Positions 21,394 through 30,159 of a DNA stretch of 64,000 bases are shown piece by piece (the stretch's first letter is position 1; each line of letters opens with the position of its first letter). This DNA is from Kiloniellales bacterium. Its GTDB lineage: Bacteria > Pseudomonadota > Alphaproteobacteria > Kiloniellales > JAKSBE01. Both the position numbers and the translations under genes were made by a program. The notes under the pieces are model-generated. The model saw only the letters and a program-made list of their open reading frames with translations, did no database searches and had not been told where the DNA came from. Location: contig JASJBF010000015.1 of NCBI GenBank assembly GCA_030066685.1, positions 1 through 64,000 on the forward strand. The letters are read 5' to 3'.

Positions 21394-22643
21394 GCGCCCG
21401 CCGCCTGACCCTGATCTTCTGCCTGGCCGAGGTCTGTTCCATGACCGGCTTCGCGACCTTCGCCGCGCTGCTGCCGGGCTTCGTCGCGGAATGGTCGCTC
21501 AGCGGCACCGAGGCCGGCTGGATCAACGGCATCTTCTTCGCCGGCTACGTCGCCGCGGTGCCGTTCCTGGTCAGCCTGACCGACCGCCGCGACCCGCGCC
21601 ACGTCTACCTCGCCGCGGCGGCGCTGACCGCGCTCTCCTCCCTCGGCTTTGCGCTCCTCGCCGACGGCTTCTGGCCGGCGCTGGTCTTCCGCGCCCTGGC
21701 CGGAGTCGGCCTGGCCGGCACCTACATGCCGGGACTGAAGTCGCTCACCGATCACCTGGGGGCCGATCACCTGCCGCCGGCCGTGCGCGGGCGCAGCCTG
21801 GCCTTCTACACCGCGACCTTCTCGATCGGCACCAGCCTGTCCTTCCTGCTCGCCGGCGCCCTGGCCGCGCGCTGGGGCTGGCCCTGGGCCTTCGGGCTCT
21901 CCGCCTTGGGCCCGACGGCCGCCGTCCTGCTGGTCTGGCGCGGCGTGCCGCCGGCGGCCGAGGAGCACTTGCCGCCGGTCGAGCACCACGTCCTCGACTT
22001 CCGCCCGGTCCTGGCCAACGCCCGGGCCATGGCCTACGTCCTGGCCTACACCCTGCACAACTGGGAGCTCTTCGCCCTGCGCTCCTGGATCGTCGGTTTT
22101 CTCGTCTTTGCCCAGGCCCAGCAGGCCGGCGCTGCCCTGGGCGTCGGCTGGAGCGCGACCGTCCTCGCCGCGGCGCTCAACCTGCTCGCTCTGCCCGCCA
22201 GCGTCCTGGGCAACGAGGCCGCCGAGCGCTTCGGCCGGCGGCGGGTCGTGATCGCGGTGATGCTGCTCTCGGCCGCGGCCGGTTGCGTCTTCGGCTTTTC
22301 GGCGGCCTGGCCCTTCCTGGTCGTGCTCGCCATCGCGGTCCTCTACAGCCTCACGGTCCCGGGCGACTCCGCCGCGGTCACCACCGGCGCGGTGGCCGCG
22401 GCCCGGCCGGGACAGCGCGGCCAGACCATGGCCGTGCATTCGACCATCGGCTTCCTCGGTGGCTTCGCCGGGCCGCTGGTCTTCGGCGTGGTGCTCGACC
22501 TCGGCGGCGGCGACGGCAGCCTGCTGGGCTGGGGCCTGGCCTTCGCCTCCTCCGGCCTGGCGGTGGCCTTAGGGCCGCTGGCCCTGCTCTGGCTCGACCG
22601 CGCGCCGCCGCCCCGCGGCGCAGGACCGGAAGGCTGCGGCTGA
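21390..22643 (+). CDS. MFS transporter (second of a tandem pair)
   Basis: A 417-residue paralogue of the preceding transporter with the same topology: SLTDRRDPRHVY in loop 2-3, FRALAGVGLAGTYMPGLK in helix 4-5 and LAYTLHNWELFALRSWIVGF at the start of the second half. Coupled to its partner by a 4-bp overlap. An inverted repeat with a T-run 130 bp downstream (22773-22802) may end the transcript. The substrate is unknown; drug or metabolite efflux would fit the family. Confidence 0.9.
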   Translation: MSARRLTLIFCLAEVCSMTGFATFAALLPGFVAEWSLSGTEAGWINGIFFAGYVAAVPFLVSLTDRRDPRHVYLAAAALTALSSLGFALLADGFWPALVFRALAGVGLAGTYMPGLKSLTDHLGADHLPPAVRGRSLAFYTATFSIGTSLSFLLAGALAARWGWPWAFGLSALGPTAAVLLVWRGVPPAAEEHLPPVEHHVLDFRPVLANARAMAYVLAYTLHNWELFALRSWIVGFLVFAQAQQAGAALGVGWSATVLAAALNLLALPASVLGNEAAERFGRRRVVIAVMLLSAAAGCVFGFSAAWPFLVVLAIAVLYSLTVPGDSAAVTTGAVAAARPGQRGQTMAVHSTIGFLGGFAGPLVFGVVLDLGGGDGSLLGWGLAFASSGLAVALGPLALLWLDRAPPPRGAGPEGCG

Positions 22644-22951
22644 CCCCCTTTGGCTCCGCATCACCGGAGCAGCGCCGTCCCTTGCATCCCTGCTGTGAAA
22701 ATTTTGTGACCATAGCAAACCCACGGTTGTGCAACGTTGGCGGGCGGCGTTAACCTTTCTCCACGCCTAATGGGAGAGAAACCCGCGAGCCTCTCTCCTT
22801 TTGATCAGCACAGCGACATTGAGGGAGGCCGTCGCTGATGCCGAAAAGGCGGTCTCTTGAAGCAAGTGTTCCACGTCACCGGACGCCGGCGGACGCCGGT
22901 CCCGCACGGCCTTGCTTCGCGCCTCCGCACCACCGAAGGGAGGACTTCGAC
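22644..22951 (+). other. 308-bp intergenic region behind the MFS pair
   Basis: No gene seen. It contains an AT-richer stretch around 22690-22730 (TGTGAAAATTTTGTGACC), the 20-mer GCGGCGTTAACCTTTCTCCA at 22744-22763 that recurs near 2.4 kb, a terminator-like hairpin at 22773-22802 and a strong Shine-Dalgarno GAAGGGAGGA just ahead of the EF-hand gene. Part of it is probably the promoter of that gene. Confidence 0.4.
22773..22802 (+). terminator. Hairpin followed by T-run
   Basis: GGAGAGA (22773-22779) pairs with TCTCTCC (22792-22798) and is followed by TTTT on the plus strand. It would serve as an intrinsic terminator of the MFS pair, or as an attenuator in the leader of the EF-hand gene. Confidence 0.5.
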
Positions 22952-23227
22952 ATGCCGAAGCCGATCACGCTACTGGTCGCCGCGGGCTGCTTGAGCCTGG
23001 CCTGGTCCCTGGCCGGGCCGGCCCTGGCGGACGAACCCGAGCGCCTGACGCTGACCACCGCGCGCGCGATGGACAGCGACAAGGACGGGCAAATCTCCGA
23101 GGCCGAGTTCCTTGCCCAGTCCGACGACGCCGAGCTCTGGGCGGAACTGGATGCCAATGCCGACGGCGTTTTGGACGCCCAGGAGCAAAGGCAGGCCATC
23201 CAGGTACGGCCGGTCACGGCGAACTGA
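22952..23227 (+). CDS. Small secreted EF-hand protein
   Basis: A 91-residue precursor with a signal peptide ending ...GPALADEP. The mature part carries two EF-hand calcium loops: DSDKDGQISEAEF and DANADGVLDAQEQ, the latter with the full DxNxDGxLxxxE pattern. The start ATG 22952 follows GAAGGGAGGA with good spacing; the frame extends upstream without homology. It lies 190 bp ahead of an acidic secreted beta-propeller in the same direction, so both may act in calcium binding outside the cytoplasm. Specific function unknown. Confidence 0.85.
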   Translation: MPKPITLLVAAGCLSLAWSLAGPALADEPERLTLTTARAMDSDKDGQISEAEFLAQSDDAELWAELDANADGVLDAQEQRQAIQVRPVTAN

Positions 23228-23417
23228 GCGCCGCCGCGCAACAGCAACGGACGGTCGAATCCGTCTCGCGGCCGAGGCGCTCTTCCCGGGTCCCTCGAGC
23301 GGCAGCTTCGGCACGCCGGCCCAGCCTGCGGAGCCGAGCCGGCCCGAGGGACCGAGCCCCCAACCGCCGCCGGTCCTCGACCGTCAGATCTCGATCCGAC
23401 ACGGAGGACACAAGATC

Positions 23418-24956
23418 ATGAAACCCCTGACCTTCGCGAAGCCCCTTGCGGCCGGAGTCCTGGCCGCCGGCCTGCTCGCCCCGGGTGCCGCCTGGGCGGA
23501 CGACGACGACGATGACGACGACGGCATCCGAGTCGAGGGTCCGGTCCAGGTCTCCGACGACAGCCCCTTCGGGCCGCTGGAGAACTGCGGCAACTTCCCG
23601 AGCGGCGGGACCAATTTCCTGAACTCCGAGGTCGAGCCCTGGCTCGACGTCAATCCCACCGACGCCGACAACCTGGTCGCCTTCTGGCAGCAGGACCGCT
23701 GGTCGAACGGCGGCGCCCGCAGCAACGTCGCGGGCGTGACCTTCGACGGCGGCCGGACCTGGCAGAGCGTCGTGGTGCCCGGCCTGACCGAATGCTCCGG
23801 CGGGCCCTTCGAGCGCGCCTCGGATCCCTGGGTCTCCTTCGCCCCGGACGGCACGCTGCATCAGATGTCCCTGGTTGTGAACCTGCCGACCTTCGCCGGG
23901 CGCAACGGCATGGCGGTCAGCCGCTCCCTGGACGGCGGCCTGACCTGGACCGATCCGATCTTCGTCATCGACGAGGACACGCCGGGCGTCCTGAACGACA
24001 AGAACGCGCTGACCGCGGATTCCACCGACTCAAACTTCGTCTACGGGGTCTGGGATCGCCTCGAGCTTTTGCCGGGCGGCAACTTCCAGGGCCCGGCCTA
24101 CCTCGCCCGCACGACCGACGGCGGCGTGAGCTGGGAGGAATCGCGGGAGATCTTCAATCCCGGGATCAACAACCAGACGATCGGCAACCAGGTCCTGGTA
24201 CTGCCCGACGGCACGGTGATCGACTTCTTCAACGAGATCATCAACGTCCTGCCCGACGGCACGCCCAACCCGGTCAACCCGCCCTTCAACTTCGCCTTCA
24301 TCAAGTCCTTCGACAAGGGTGCGACTTGGGATGCCGCCTCGACAAAGGTCGAGCAGATCCTCTCGCAGCAGGTCAGCACGCCGGACACCGGGGCGACGGT
24401 GCGCGACGGCAACCTGATCTTCGACGTCGCGGTCGATCCCAAGCGCGGCTGGCTCTACGCGGTCTGGCAGGACGCCCGCTTCACCGGCTTCGATCAGGTC
24501 GCCTTCATCCAGTCCAGGAACCGCGGCCGGAGCTGGTCCGAACCGGTCCGCATCAACCTGACCCCGGAAAACGCCGCCAACCCGCTCCGGCAGCAGGCCT
24601 TCCTGCCCTCGGTCGCGGTCGGCCGGGATGGCCGGGTCGCGGTCAGCTACTACGACTTCCGCAACGACGGCGAAAGCGGCGAGCTGACGGACCACTTCAT
24701 GATCTTCTGCGACCGCCGCTGCGACCGCCGCCGCAGCTGGGGCCAAGAGGTCCGCCTGACCGCAGAGTCCTTCGACTACCTGACGGCGCCGCAGGCCAAC
24801 GGCCTCTTCCTCGGCGACTACATGGGCCTCGCGGCCAAGGACGGCAGCTTCTTCTCGTTCTTCCAACAGTCCTCGCCCGAGGACTTCGCCGACGGCTTCT
24901 TCGCCCGGGTCGACCCGGACGACGACGACGATGACGACGGGGACGACGACGATTAG
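23418..24956 (+). CDS. Secreted sialidase-fold beta-propeller with poly-Asp at both ends
   Basis: A 512-residue protein with signal peptide (MKPLTFAKPLAAGVLAAGLL..., cleaved near AWA). The mature N-terminus is a run of eight Asp and the C-terminus is another Asp run broken by one Gly. Between them are at least five Asp-box (BNR) turns: FDGGRTWQ, LDGGLTWT, TDGGVSWE, FDKGATWD and RNRGRSWS, the hallmark of six-bladed sialidase-like propellers. The Arg triad and the Glu/Tyr of true sialidases are not evident, so sugar hydrolysis is unlikely to be safe to call. Acidic ends suggest calcium or cation binding. Start ATG 23418 after GGAGGA. Confidence 0.85.
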   Translation: MKPLTFAKPLAAGVLAAGLLAPGAAWADDDDDDDDGIRVEGPVQVSDDSPFGPLENCGNFPSGGTNFLNSEVEPWLDVNPTDADNLVAFWQQDRWSNGGARSNVAGVTFDGGRTWQSVVVPGLTECSGGPFERASDPWVSFAPDGTLHQMSLVVNLPTFAGRNGMAVSRSLDGGLTWTDPIFVIDEDTPGVLNDKNALTADSTDSNFVYGVWDRLELLPGGNFQGPAYLARTTDGGVSWEESREIFNPGINNQTIGNQVLVLPDGTVIDFFNEIINVLPDGTPNPVNPPFNFAFIKSFDKGATWDAASTKVEQILSQQVSTPDTGATVRDGNLIFDVAVDPKRGWLYAVWQDARFTGFDQVAFIQSRNRGRSWSEPVRINLTPENAANPLRQQAFLPSVAVGRDGRVAVSYYDFRNDGESGELTDHFMIFCDRRCDRRRSWGQEVRLTAESFDYLTAPQANGLFLGDYMGLAAKDGSFFSFFQQSSPEDFADGFFARVDPDDDDDDDGDDDD

Positions 24957-25394
24957 GGGTCTCGATGGGACGGGCGCGACGTCTCGGGGCGCCGCGCCCC
25001 GTCTCTCCAGAGCAACCCCGAGCGATGGCGTCACAATGCAGACTGGCATACGACTTACGTAGAAATTTTTTCGTTTCTATAAACCTATAGTTGCATTCCT
25101 ACGCGGCGGCGCGCTAGTATGCCTTTGCGCTTATGAGAAGAAGAACACCTAGATCTATACTCTTTTAGAGGAATATCACGATATGGCGAGATCGATCCGG
25201 CGGACCGCGTGTTCCACAGAGGGATCCTCGCCGAGGCCTGATGACCGGACATGAATGCCCCGACTGACCGGAGCATCCCGGTGGGTGGCGTCCCAACGCC
25301 ACCTTTTTCTTTTCTATGCCTGGCAAACGAGAGGCGGCGGGTCAGATCGTACGCCGCCGCAGGAACGGCCGAATCGAGCTCTTGGCAGACCGAC
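24957..25394. other. 438-bp AT-richer intergenic region
   Basis: No convincing gene. The stretch 25040-25180 is clearly lower in GC than its surroundings, has a small inverted repeat (TAGAAA 25060-25065 and TTTCTA 25074-25079) and a TATACT box near 25156. It ends in a textbook plus-strand terminator at 25284-25314. A terminator this far (330 bp) behind the propeller gene could instead close a small RNA of 100-150 nt that begins in the AT-rich part. Confidence 0.4.
25284..25314 (+). terminator. Intrinsic terminator
   Basis: Perfect 8-bp stem GGTGGCGT (25284-25291) and ACGCCACC (25296-25303) with loop CCCA, followed by TTTTTCTTTTC. It is the best intrinsic terminator of the window and has no gene directly upstream on the plus strand, only the propeller gene 330 bp away. 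Confidence 0.85.
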
Positions 25395-25793
25395 TCAACT
25401 GTCTGAATGGGTGGTCGCGATCACACGAATCTCGACGATCGCACCTTCGCGCCTGAGGCCCGCGACCTCGATCGCCGTCCATGCCGGATAGGGTTCCTCC
25501 AGGTATCGGAGGCGGATCGAGTCGAAGAGGTCGAAATGTCCGCGAAGACCGACGTGGTAGCTCGTCATCTCGACCACCGATCGAAACTCCAGGCCCGCCT
25601 CGCCCAGCACCATCCCAATCTTCTCAAAGGCATTCCGGAATTGAGTCCCTGGATCCTCTGGCATGTCTCCCTGCAAGTCACTCCCGGTGACACCGGTCAG
25701 AAACACGTGATTATCGGACAGGATGGCCGGAGACATCTTCACTTGGTCTGCCGCTGCGCGAAGCTGCGGCGGTACGATCGCGCGCTTGGTCAT
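25395..25793 (-). CDS. RidA/YjgF-family protein lacking the catalytic arginine
   Basis: A 132-residue RidA-fold protein (SDNHVFLTGVTG, QFRNAFEKIGMVLGEAGL, EPYPAWTAIEVAGL, VEIRVIA). In true RidA enzymes, which hydrolyse reactive enamine or imine intermediates, the last third reads PARSxxEV and the Arg binds the substrate carboxylate. Here the motif is PAWT, so the Arg is missing and deaminase activity of the RidA kind is unlikely; it fits the divergent Rid subfamilies. Start ATG 25793, weak Shine-Dalgarno. Base composition is less GC-biased than that of neighbours, as in the adjacent gap. Confidence 0.8.
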   Translation of the reverse strand: MTKRAIVPPQLRAAADQVKMSPAILSDNHVFLTGVTGSDLQGDMPEDPGTQFRNAFEKIGMVLGEAGLEFRSVVEMTSYHVGLRGHFDLFDSIRLRYLEEPYPAWTAIEVAGLRREGAIVEIRVIATTHSDS

Positions 25794-25980
25794 TGATTTT
25801 GCTTTCAGCTGAGACTTTGGTGTCAGAGCCACCAACGCTGTCAGGCTGCCCGATCACCACCCTCTCCGCTTGTTGGACGTTCATGCCACCCAGGTCGAAT
25901 GGTTACGTTGGCTCGGCTCTGGCCCGACTGGGCTATTGTCCTGTCAGGTTCGAGCCGCAAGCGTCGTAGTCCGACATCGC

Positions 25981-27123
25981 TCAGCTGGCGGCGCCTGCCG
26001 CCTCCCGCTCGGTCTTCTTCAGGCGCTCGCTGGCGCTCTTGAGCTGGCCGCAGGCGGCCATGATGTCCTGGCCGCGGGGCCGGCGGATCGGCGCCGCCAG
26101 GCCGCCGGCCAGGAGGATTTGGGCGAAGGCCTCGACCGTCTCCGGCGCCGAGCATTCGAAGGGCGCGCCGGGCCAAGGGTTGAAGGGGATCAGGTTGACC
26201 TTGGCCGGGATGTCCTTCAGCAGGCGGATCATCTCCCGGGCCTCGGCCGGGCTGTCGTTGACGCCCTTCAGCATGACGTACTCGAAGGTGATCCGCCGGG
26301 CGTTGTGCACGCCGGGATAGGCGCGGCAGGCGGCCAGCAGGTCCTTCAGCGGGTACTTGCGGTTCAGCGGGACGATGCGGTCGCGGACCTCGTCGGTGAC
26401 CGCGTGCAGCGAGACCGCCAGGTTCACCCCCAGCTCCTCGCCGCAGCGCGCCATCATCGGCACCACGCCGGCGGTCGACAGCGTGATCCGCCGCTTGGAG
26501 ATCGCCAGGCCCTCGTGGTCCATGACGATCCTCAGGGCCTTGGCGATGTTGTCGTAGTTATAGAGCGGCTCGCCCATGCCCATCATGACGATGTTGGTGA
26601 GCTGCCGGTCCTCTTTCGGGGAGGGCCATTCGCCGAAGTGGTCGCGGGCCAGCATGACCTGGCCCAGGATTTCGGCCGCCGAGAGGTTGCGCACCAGGCG
26701 CTGGGTCCCGGTGTGGCAGAAGCGGCAGGTCAGGGTGCAGCCGACCTGGGAGGAGACGCAGAGCGTGCCGCGCTCGGCCTCGGGGATGTGGACGCACTCG
26801 ATCTCCTGGCCGTCGTCCAGGCGCAGCAGCCACTTGCGGGTGCCGTCGCGGGAGTCCTGGGCGACCGCGACCTCCGGCCGCGCCACCCGGTAGGCCTCCG
26901 CCAGGCGGGCGCGGAAGGCCTTGCTGAGGCTGGTCATGGCCGCGAAGTCGGTGGCGCCGCGGGCATAGATCCAGTGCCAGAGCTGCTTGGCCCGGAAGGC
27001 CGGCTCGCCCAGGGCCGCGATCTCGGCGGCCAGCTCGGCGCGGCTCAGGCCGACGAGGTTGCGAAGCCTGTCGCCGCCGTCCGGCGCGGGCGCGAAGAGC
27101 CGGGCATGCTGGGATCCGCTCAT
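25981..27123 (-). CDS. rlmN: Dual-specificity RNA methyltransferase RlmN
   Basis: A 380-residue radical-SAM enzyme that methylates C2 of A2503 in 23S rRNA and of A37 in some tRNAs. The cluster motif is CTLTCRFC (C-x3-C-x2-C), followed by HTGTQ. The second catalytic Cys is in [12 protein letters not shown] near the C-terminus; the other supporting motif is [12 protein letters not shown]. Full length. It is followed by 145 bp without a gene and preceded by the cytochrome gene 58 bp upstream in the same direction. Confidence 0.96.
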   Translation of the reverse strand: MSGSQHARLFAPAPDGGDRLRNLVGLSRAELAAEIAALGEPAFRAKQLWHWIYARGATDFAAMTSLSKAFRARLAEAYRVARPEVAVAQDSRDGTRKWLLRLDDGQEIECVHIPEAERGTLCVSSQVGCTLTCRFCHTGTQRLVRNLSAAEILGQVMLARDHFGEWPSPKEDRQLTNIVMMGMGEPLYNYDNIAKALRIVMDHEGLAISKRRITLSTAGVVPMMARCGEELGVNLAVSLHAVTDEVRDRIVPLNRKYPLKDLLAACRAYPGVHNARRITFEYVMLKGVNDSPAEAREMIRLLKDIPAKVNLIPFNPWPGAPFECSAPETVEAFAQILLAGGLAAPIRRPRGQDIMAACGQLKSASERLKKTEREAAGAAS

Positions 27124-27181
27124 GCCCAGTAGATAACCCCCCGGCCGCCCGGCAGCAAGGCGGCGGCAGGTCCGCCGGGGG

Positions 27182-27658
27182 CTACTGCGCCGTAGGAACC
27201 TCGTCCAGGTACCACTCGCGCATCAGCTCGGGCACCTGGTCCTCGGCGAGCTTCTTCTGCTCCGCCGGATCGTTGGCGAAGGCGGCGAGGTGGGCGAGCT
27301 CGTCGCCGGAGAGCTGGATCTGGTAGCCCAGGTCCATCTCCTGCAGCTCGATCATCGCCGGTGCGCCGCCCCACATCCGCGCCGCGAAGTCGGTCAGGTT
27401 GACGATCGGCTCCGCGGCATCCGAGTCCAGCGCAGGGGCGGCCTTGCCGCCGACGCCGTTGACCGCGTGGCAGTAGACGCAGCCCTTGGTGATGAAGAGC
27501 TGCCGGCCGCGCTCGGCATCGACCGCGGGCAGGACCAGCTTCAGGTTGGGGCTCTGGCCGTCCTTGTCCTGGGCGGCGGCGGGGGCGGCGGCGGTCAGCG
27601 GCGTCAGGATCAGGGCGGCCAGGGCCGCGGCGAAGGCGGCAGGGGGGCGGAACGGCAT
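27182..27658 (-). CDS. Periplasmic c-type cytochrome
   Basis: A 158-residue precursor with a Sec signal ([20 protein letters not shown]...AAAQ) and one haem c motif, CVYCH, near residue 60 of the precursor. Possible axial Met residues lie downstream (MWGGAPAM). Single-haem electron carrier of the class I cytochrome c / monohaem oxidase-partner type. A perfect FNR-type dyad lies 67 bp upstream of the start, which fits an electron carrier made under low oxygen. Start ATG 27658; the frame continues upstream without homology. Confidence 0.88.
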   Translation of the reverse strand: MPFRPPAAFAAALAALILTPLTAAAPAAAQDKDGQSPNLKLVLPAVDAERGRQLFITKGCVYCHAVNGVGGKAAPALDSDAAEPIVNLTDFAARMWGGAPAMIELQEMDLGYQIQLSGDELAHLAAFANDPAEQKKLAEDQVPELMREWYLDEVPTAQ

Positions 27659-27725
27659 GGTGTGGCGACCTCGCGCTGTGGGGCGGGAACTGGGCGGATC
27701 AGAACCTCTCGGCGGCCGGGGAACA

Positions 27726-27739
27726 TTGATCTCGATCAA
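27726..27739. promoter_or_regulatory. Perfect FNR-type box upstream of the cytochrome c gene
   Basis: TTGATCTCGATCAA is an exact match to the consensus TTGAT-N4-ATCAA. Its centre is 74.5 bp before the cytochrome start. If it works as a class II site at -41.5, transcription would begin about 33 bp before the start codon. Confidence 0.8.
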
Positions 27740-27796
27740 GGCCCCGGGACGGGCCGGTCCCAGACCGCTCGGGGGCCGGGCGCCGGCCGTCTGGCG

Positions 27797-28312
27797 TTAC
27801 CGGCCGCAGGCCCTGTTGATCGACTTGTAGGCCCGGGTGAAGCCGATCAGGGAATAGGTGTCCTTGGTGTTGGTGCCGCGGCTCGAGACGCCCTGCACGA
27901 CCATGGTCTTGCCCTTGATCATGGCCTGGACAAGCTGCTTGTCCTCGTCCTCGGTGGCCGCCCAGGCGGTGTCCTTGTGGGTGAAGAGGTCGAAGACGTC
28001 GCTGTCGACCTTGACCTGGACCTGGCTGTCCGCGCGGTAGTCGTAGCCCGCGACGACGTTGACCACGTCGACCGATTTCTCCGCCGGACGATGCGTCACC
28101 ATGAGGTAGATCTCACCGCGCTTGGAGTACTTGCCTTCGTCCTTCTTCGGCTCGCTGACCATGTAGCAGACCGGATTGCCGTTTTCCTGGAAGGCATAGG
28201 CCCGCCAGTCGCCGGCGCCCTCCAGGCGCTTGATGTCCTGGGCCTGGGCGGCGCCGGCCGCCAGGAGGAGAAAGGGAAGCGCCAACCGCAGCGAACTCCG
28301 CAACACCGACAT
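27797..28312 (-). CDS. Invasion-associated locus B (IalB) family protein
   Basis: A 171-residue precursor with signal peptide (MSVLRSSLRLALPFLLLAAGAAQAQ). The mature part begins with WRAYAFQENGNPVCYMVSEP and contains YLMVTHRPAEKSVDVVNVVAGYDY, the IalB-family core of two beta sandwich halves. Two cysteines (PVCYM and RACGR) may pair. The family is common in alphaproteobacteria and periplasmic; its role outside Bartonella invasion is unknown. Start ATG 28312 with GAGGAACGAG upstream. It stands alone. Confidence 0.88.
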   Translation of the reverse strand: MSVLRSSLRLALPFLLLAAGAAQAQDIKRLEGAGDWRAYAFQENGNPVCYMVSEPKKDEGKYSKRGEIYLMVTHRPAEKSVDVVNVVAGYDYRADSQVQVKVDSDVFDLFTHKDTAWAATEDEDKQLVQAMIKGKTMVVQGVSSRGTNTKDTYSLIGFTRAYKSINRACGR

Positions 28313-28388
28313 CTCGTTCCTCGAACTCTTACGTGGACTTGAACCCGACAATTCGATCCTCACTCACTCGTGGCCGCCAAGGCCGGAC

Positions 28389-28937
28389 TCAGCGCGCCTT
28401 TCCCGCAGCCTTGCGGCGTCGCAGGACCGGGGCACCGTGTACATGGCTGGGCAAAGGCTCGGGACTGCCCCTTGCCGTAACGGGCCGCTTGGCAAAGCGG
28501 CCCTGGCTCAGCAAGCGGTCGTACATCACAATCGCGCCAGCGACGCCGACGTTGACGCAGAACTTTGTCGGGATTTTGACAAGGCTGTCGCAGGCCGCCG
28601 CGACCTCCGGGCTCAGGCTGCCCCGCTCCGGGCCCAGGATGTAGGCGGCCGCGGTCGGGTGGTGGAAGGACGGCAGCTCGACCGCGTCCGCGCTCAGCTC
28701 GACCCCGACCATTTGGCAGCCGCGCGGCAGCACCAGCTCGGCCAGCGACCCGAAGTCGTAGAGCGGCAGGTGCTGGGCCGAATCGGCGGTGTCCGACAGC
28801 TTGACCTCCCGCGCGTTGAAGCCGGCGTCGATGGTAAAGAAGAAGCCGGCGCCGAAGGCATGGGCAGAGCGCAGCAGGTTGCCCAGGTTCATGGGCTTGC
28901 TGATCCGCTCGACCCCGATACCGAAGTAGCCCCGCAT
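28389..28937 (-). CDS. SpoU/TrmH-family RNA methyltransferase
   Basis: A 182-residue SPOUT enzyme. Motif 1: NLGNLLRSAHAFGAGFFF; motif 2: YILGPERGSLSPEV; motif 3: KFCVNVGVAGAIVMYDRLL, which form the knotted SAM site. It resembles the short TrmH-like group that 2'-O-methylates tRNA or rRNA; the target cannot be set by sequence alone. A Lys/Arg-rich tail of about 25 residues (APVLRRRKAAGKAR) follows the fold and could bind RNA. Divergent from the asparaginase gene. Confidence 0.88.
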   Translation of the reverse strand: MRGYFGIGVERISKPMNLGNLLRSAHAFGAGFFFTIDAGFNAREVKLSDTADSAQHLPLYDFGSLAELVLPRGCQMVGVELSADAVELPSFHHPTAAAYILGPERGSLSPEVAAACDSLVKIPTKFCVNVGVAGAIVMYDRLLSQGRFAKRPVTARGSPEPLPSHVHGAPVLRRRKAAGKAR

Positions 28938-29104
28938 TGCCGGCCGGTCTCCTGGTGGCGCCGCTCCTCAGGTGTTCTTGTGGGTCGCCGTCGCCCCGCC
29001 GTCAAGCCCCGGCTTCGGCCCCGTTCCGGCGGGTGTCCGGCGAATTGCCTGGCTGCTGCTCCGGCTCTAGACTGCCGGCTTTCCAATCCCCGGGACCGAC
29101 GGAC

Positions 29105-30151
29105 ATGGAAACGAAGGATGCGGCGGTGGCCGCCGCCGAGGGCGAGATCAACCCGGTGCTGGTCGAGGCCACGCGCGGCGACATGGTCGAGAGCCGGCAC
29201 CGTGCCGCGGTGGCGGTGGTCGACATCGAGGGCCGGGTGGTGCTCCGGGCCGGCGAGGTCGAGCGCCTGGTCTACGCGCGCTCGGCGATCAAGCCGCTGC
29301 AGGCCCTGGCCCTGGTCGAAAGCGGCGCCGCCGAGGCCTTCGGGCTGGGCGCAGCCGAGCTCGCCCTGGCCTGCGCCAGCCACAACGGCGAACCGCGCCA
29401 CGTCGAGACCGTCGGCGCCTGGCTGGCCCGGATCGGCTGCTCGGCCGAGGACCTGGAATGCGGCGCCCACCTGCCCTACCACCTGGAGTCCACCGAAGCC
29501 CTGCTGCGCGGCGGCGCGGCGCCCAGCAGCCTGCACAACAACTGCTCCGGCAAGCACGCCGGCTTCCTTTCGGTGGCGCGCCACCTCGGCCATCCGACCG
29601 CGGGCTACAGCCGCTACGACCATCCGGTCCAGCAGCAGGTTCTCGGCATCCTCGAGACCCTGACCGGACTCGACCTCTCGGCGGCGCCGCGCGGGATCGA
29701 CGGCTGCGGGATCCCGGTGCTCGGCATGCCGCTGGGCAACCTGGCCCTGGCCATGGCCCGCTTCGCCCAGCCCGACGACCAGCCCGAGGCGCGCCGCGCC
29801 GCCTGCCTGCGCCTGCAGCAGGCCCTGGCCGCGGAGCCCTTCATGATGGCCGGCAGCGGCCGCTTCTGCACCCGGGTGATCGAGGCCACCAAGGGCCGGG
29901 CCCTGGTCAAGACCGGGGCCGAGGGCGTCTTCTGCGGCGCCCTGCCCGAGCTCGGCCTGGGCTTCGCGCTCAAGGTCGACGACGGCGCCGGCCGCGCCGC
30001 CGAGGTCGTCTGCGGCCGGGTGCTGCGCCGTCTGGGCGTGATCGGAGAGGCCGAGACCGCCGCCCTGGCCGCGGTCTTCCAGCCGACCCTCTTCAACCGG
30101 GCCGGCCGGGCGGTCGGCGAGCTGCGCACCGCCGCCGACTGTCCCTTCTGA
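29105..30151 (+). CDS. L-asparaginase, AnsA/class 3 (Rhizobium etli type)
   Basis: A 348-residue protein of the Asparaginase_II family (PF06089), distinct from the E. coli enzymes. It has YARSAIKPLQALALVESG, in which the family's Ser and Lys act in catalysis, NNCSGKHAGFL, and GIDGCGIPVLGMPL; the two Cys and the Lys bind zinc in the R. etli ReAV enzyme. Reaction: asparagine to aspartate and ammonia. Start ATG 29105 chosen because homology begins soon after (EINPVLVEATRGDMVESRH); the upstream open frame is not conserved. It converges on a GT87 gene 8 bp away. Confidence 0.92.
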   Translation: METKDAAVAAAEGEINPVLVEATRGDMVESRHRAAVAVVDIEGRVVLRAGEVERLVYARSAIKPLQALALVESGAAEAFGLGAAELALACASHNGEPRHVETVGAWLARIGCSAEDLECGAHLPYHLESTEALLRGGAAPSSLHNNCSGKHAGFLSVARHLGHPTAGYSRYDHPVQQQVLGILETLTGLDLSAAPRGIDGCGIPVLGMPLGNLALAMARFAQPDDQPEARRAACLRLQQALAAEPFMMAGSGRFCTRVIEATKGRALVKTGAEGVFCGALPELGLGFALKVDDGAGRAAEVVCGRVLRRLGVIGEAETAALAAVFQPTLFNRAGRAVGELRTAADCPF

Positions 30152-30159
30152 GCCTCCGA

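Noticed and set aside
24920-24956. Poly-Asp end of the propeller as a sequencing slip
   Set aside because: Mixed GAC/GAT codons keep the frame to a normal stop, and a second Asp run occurs at the other end of the same protein.
25085-25276. 63-codon frame on the minus strand
   Set aside because: No ribosome-binding site, no family-like features, and it runs through the candidate promoter and small-RNA area.
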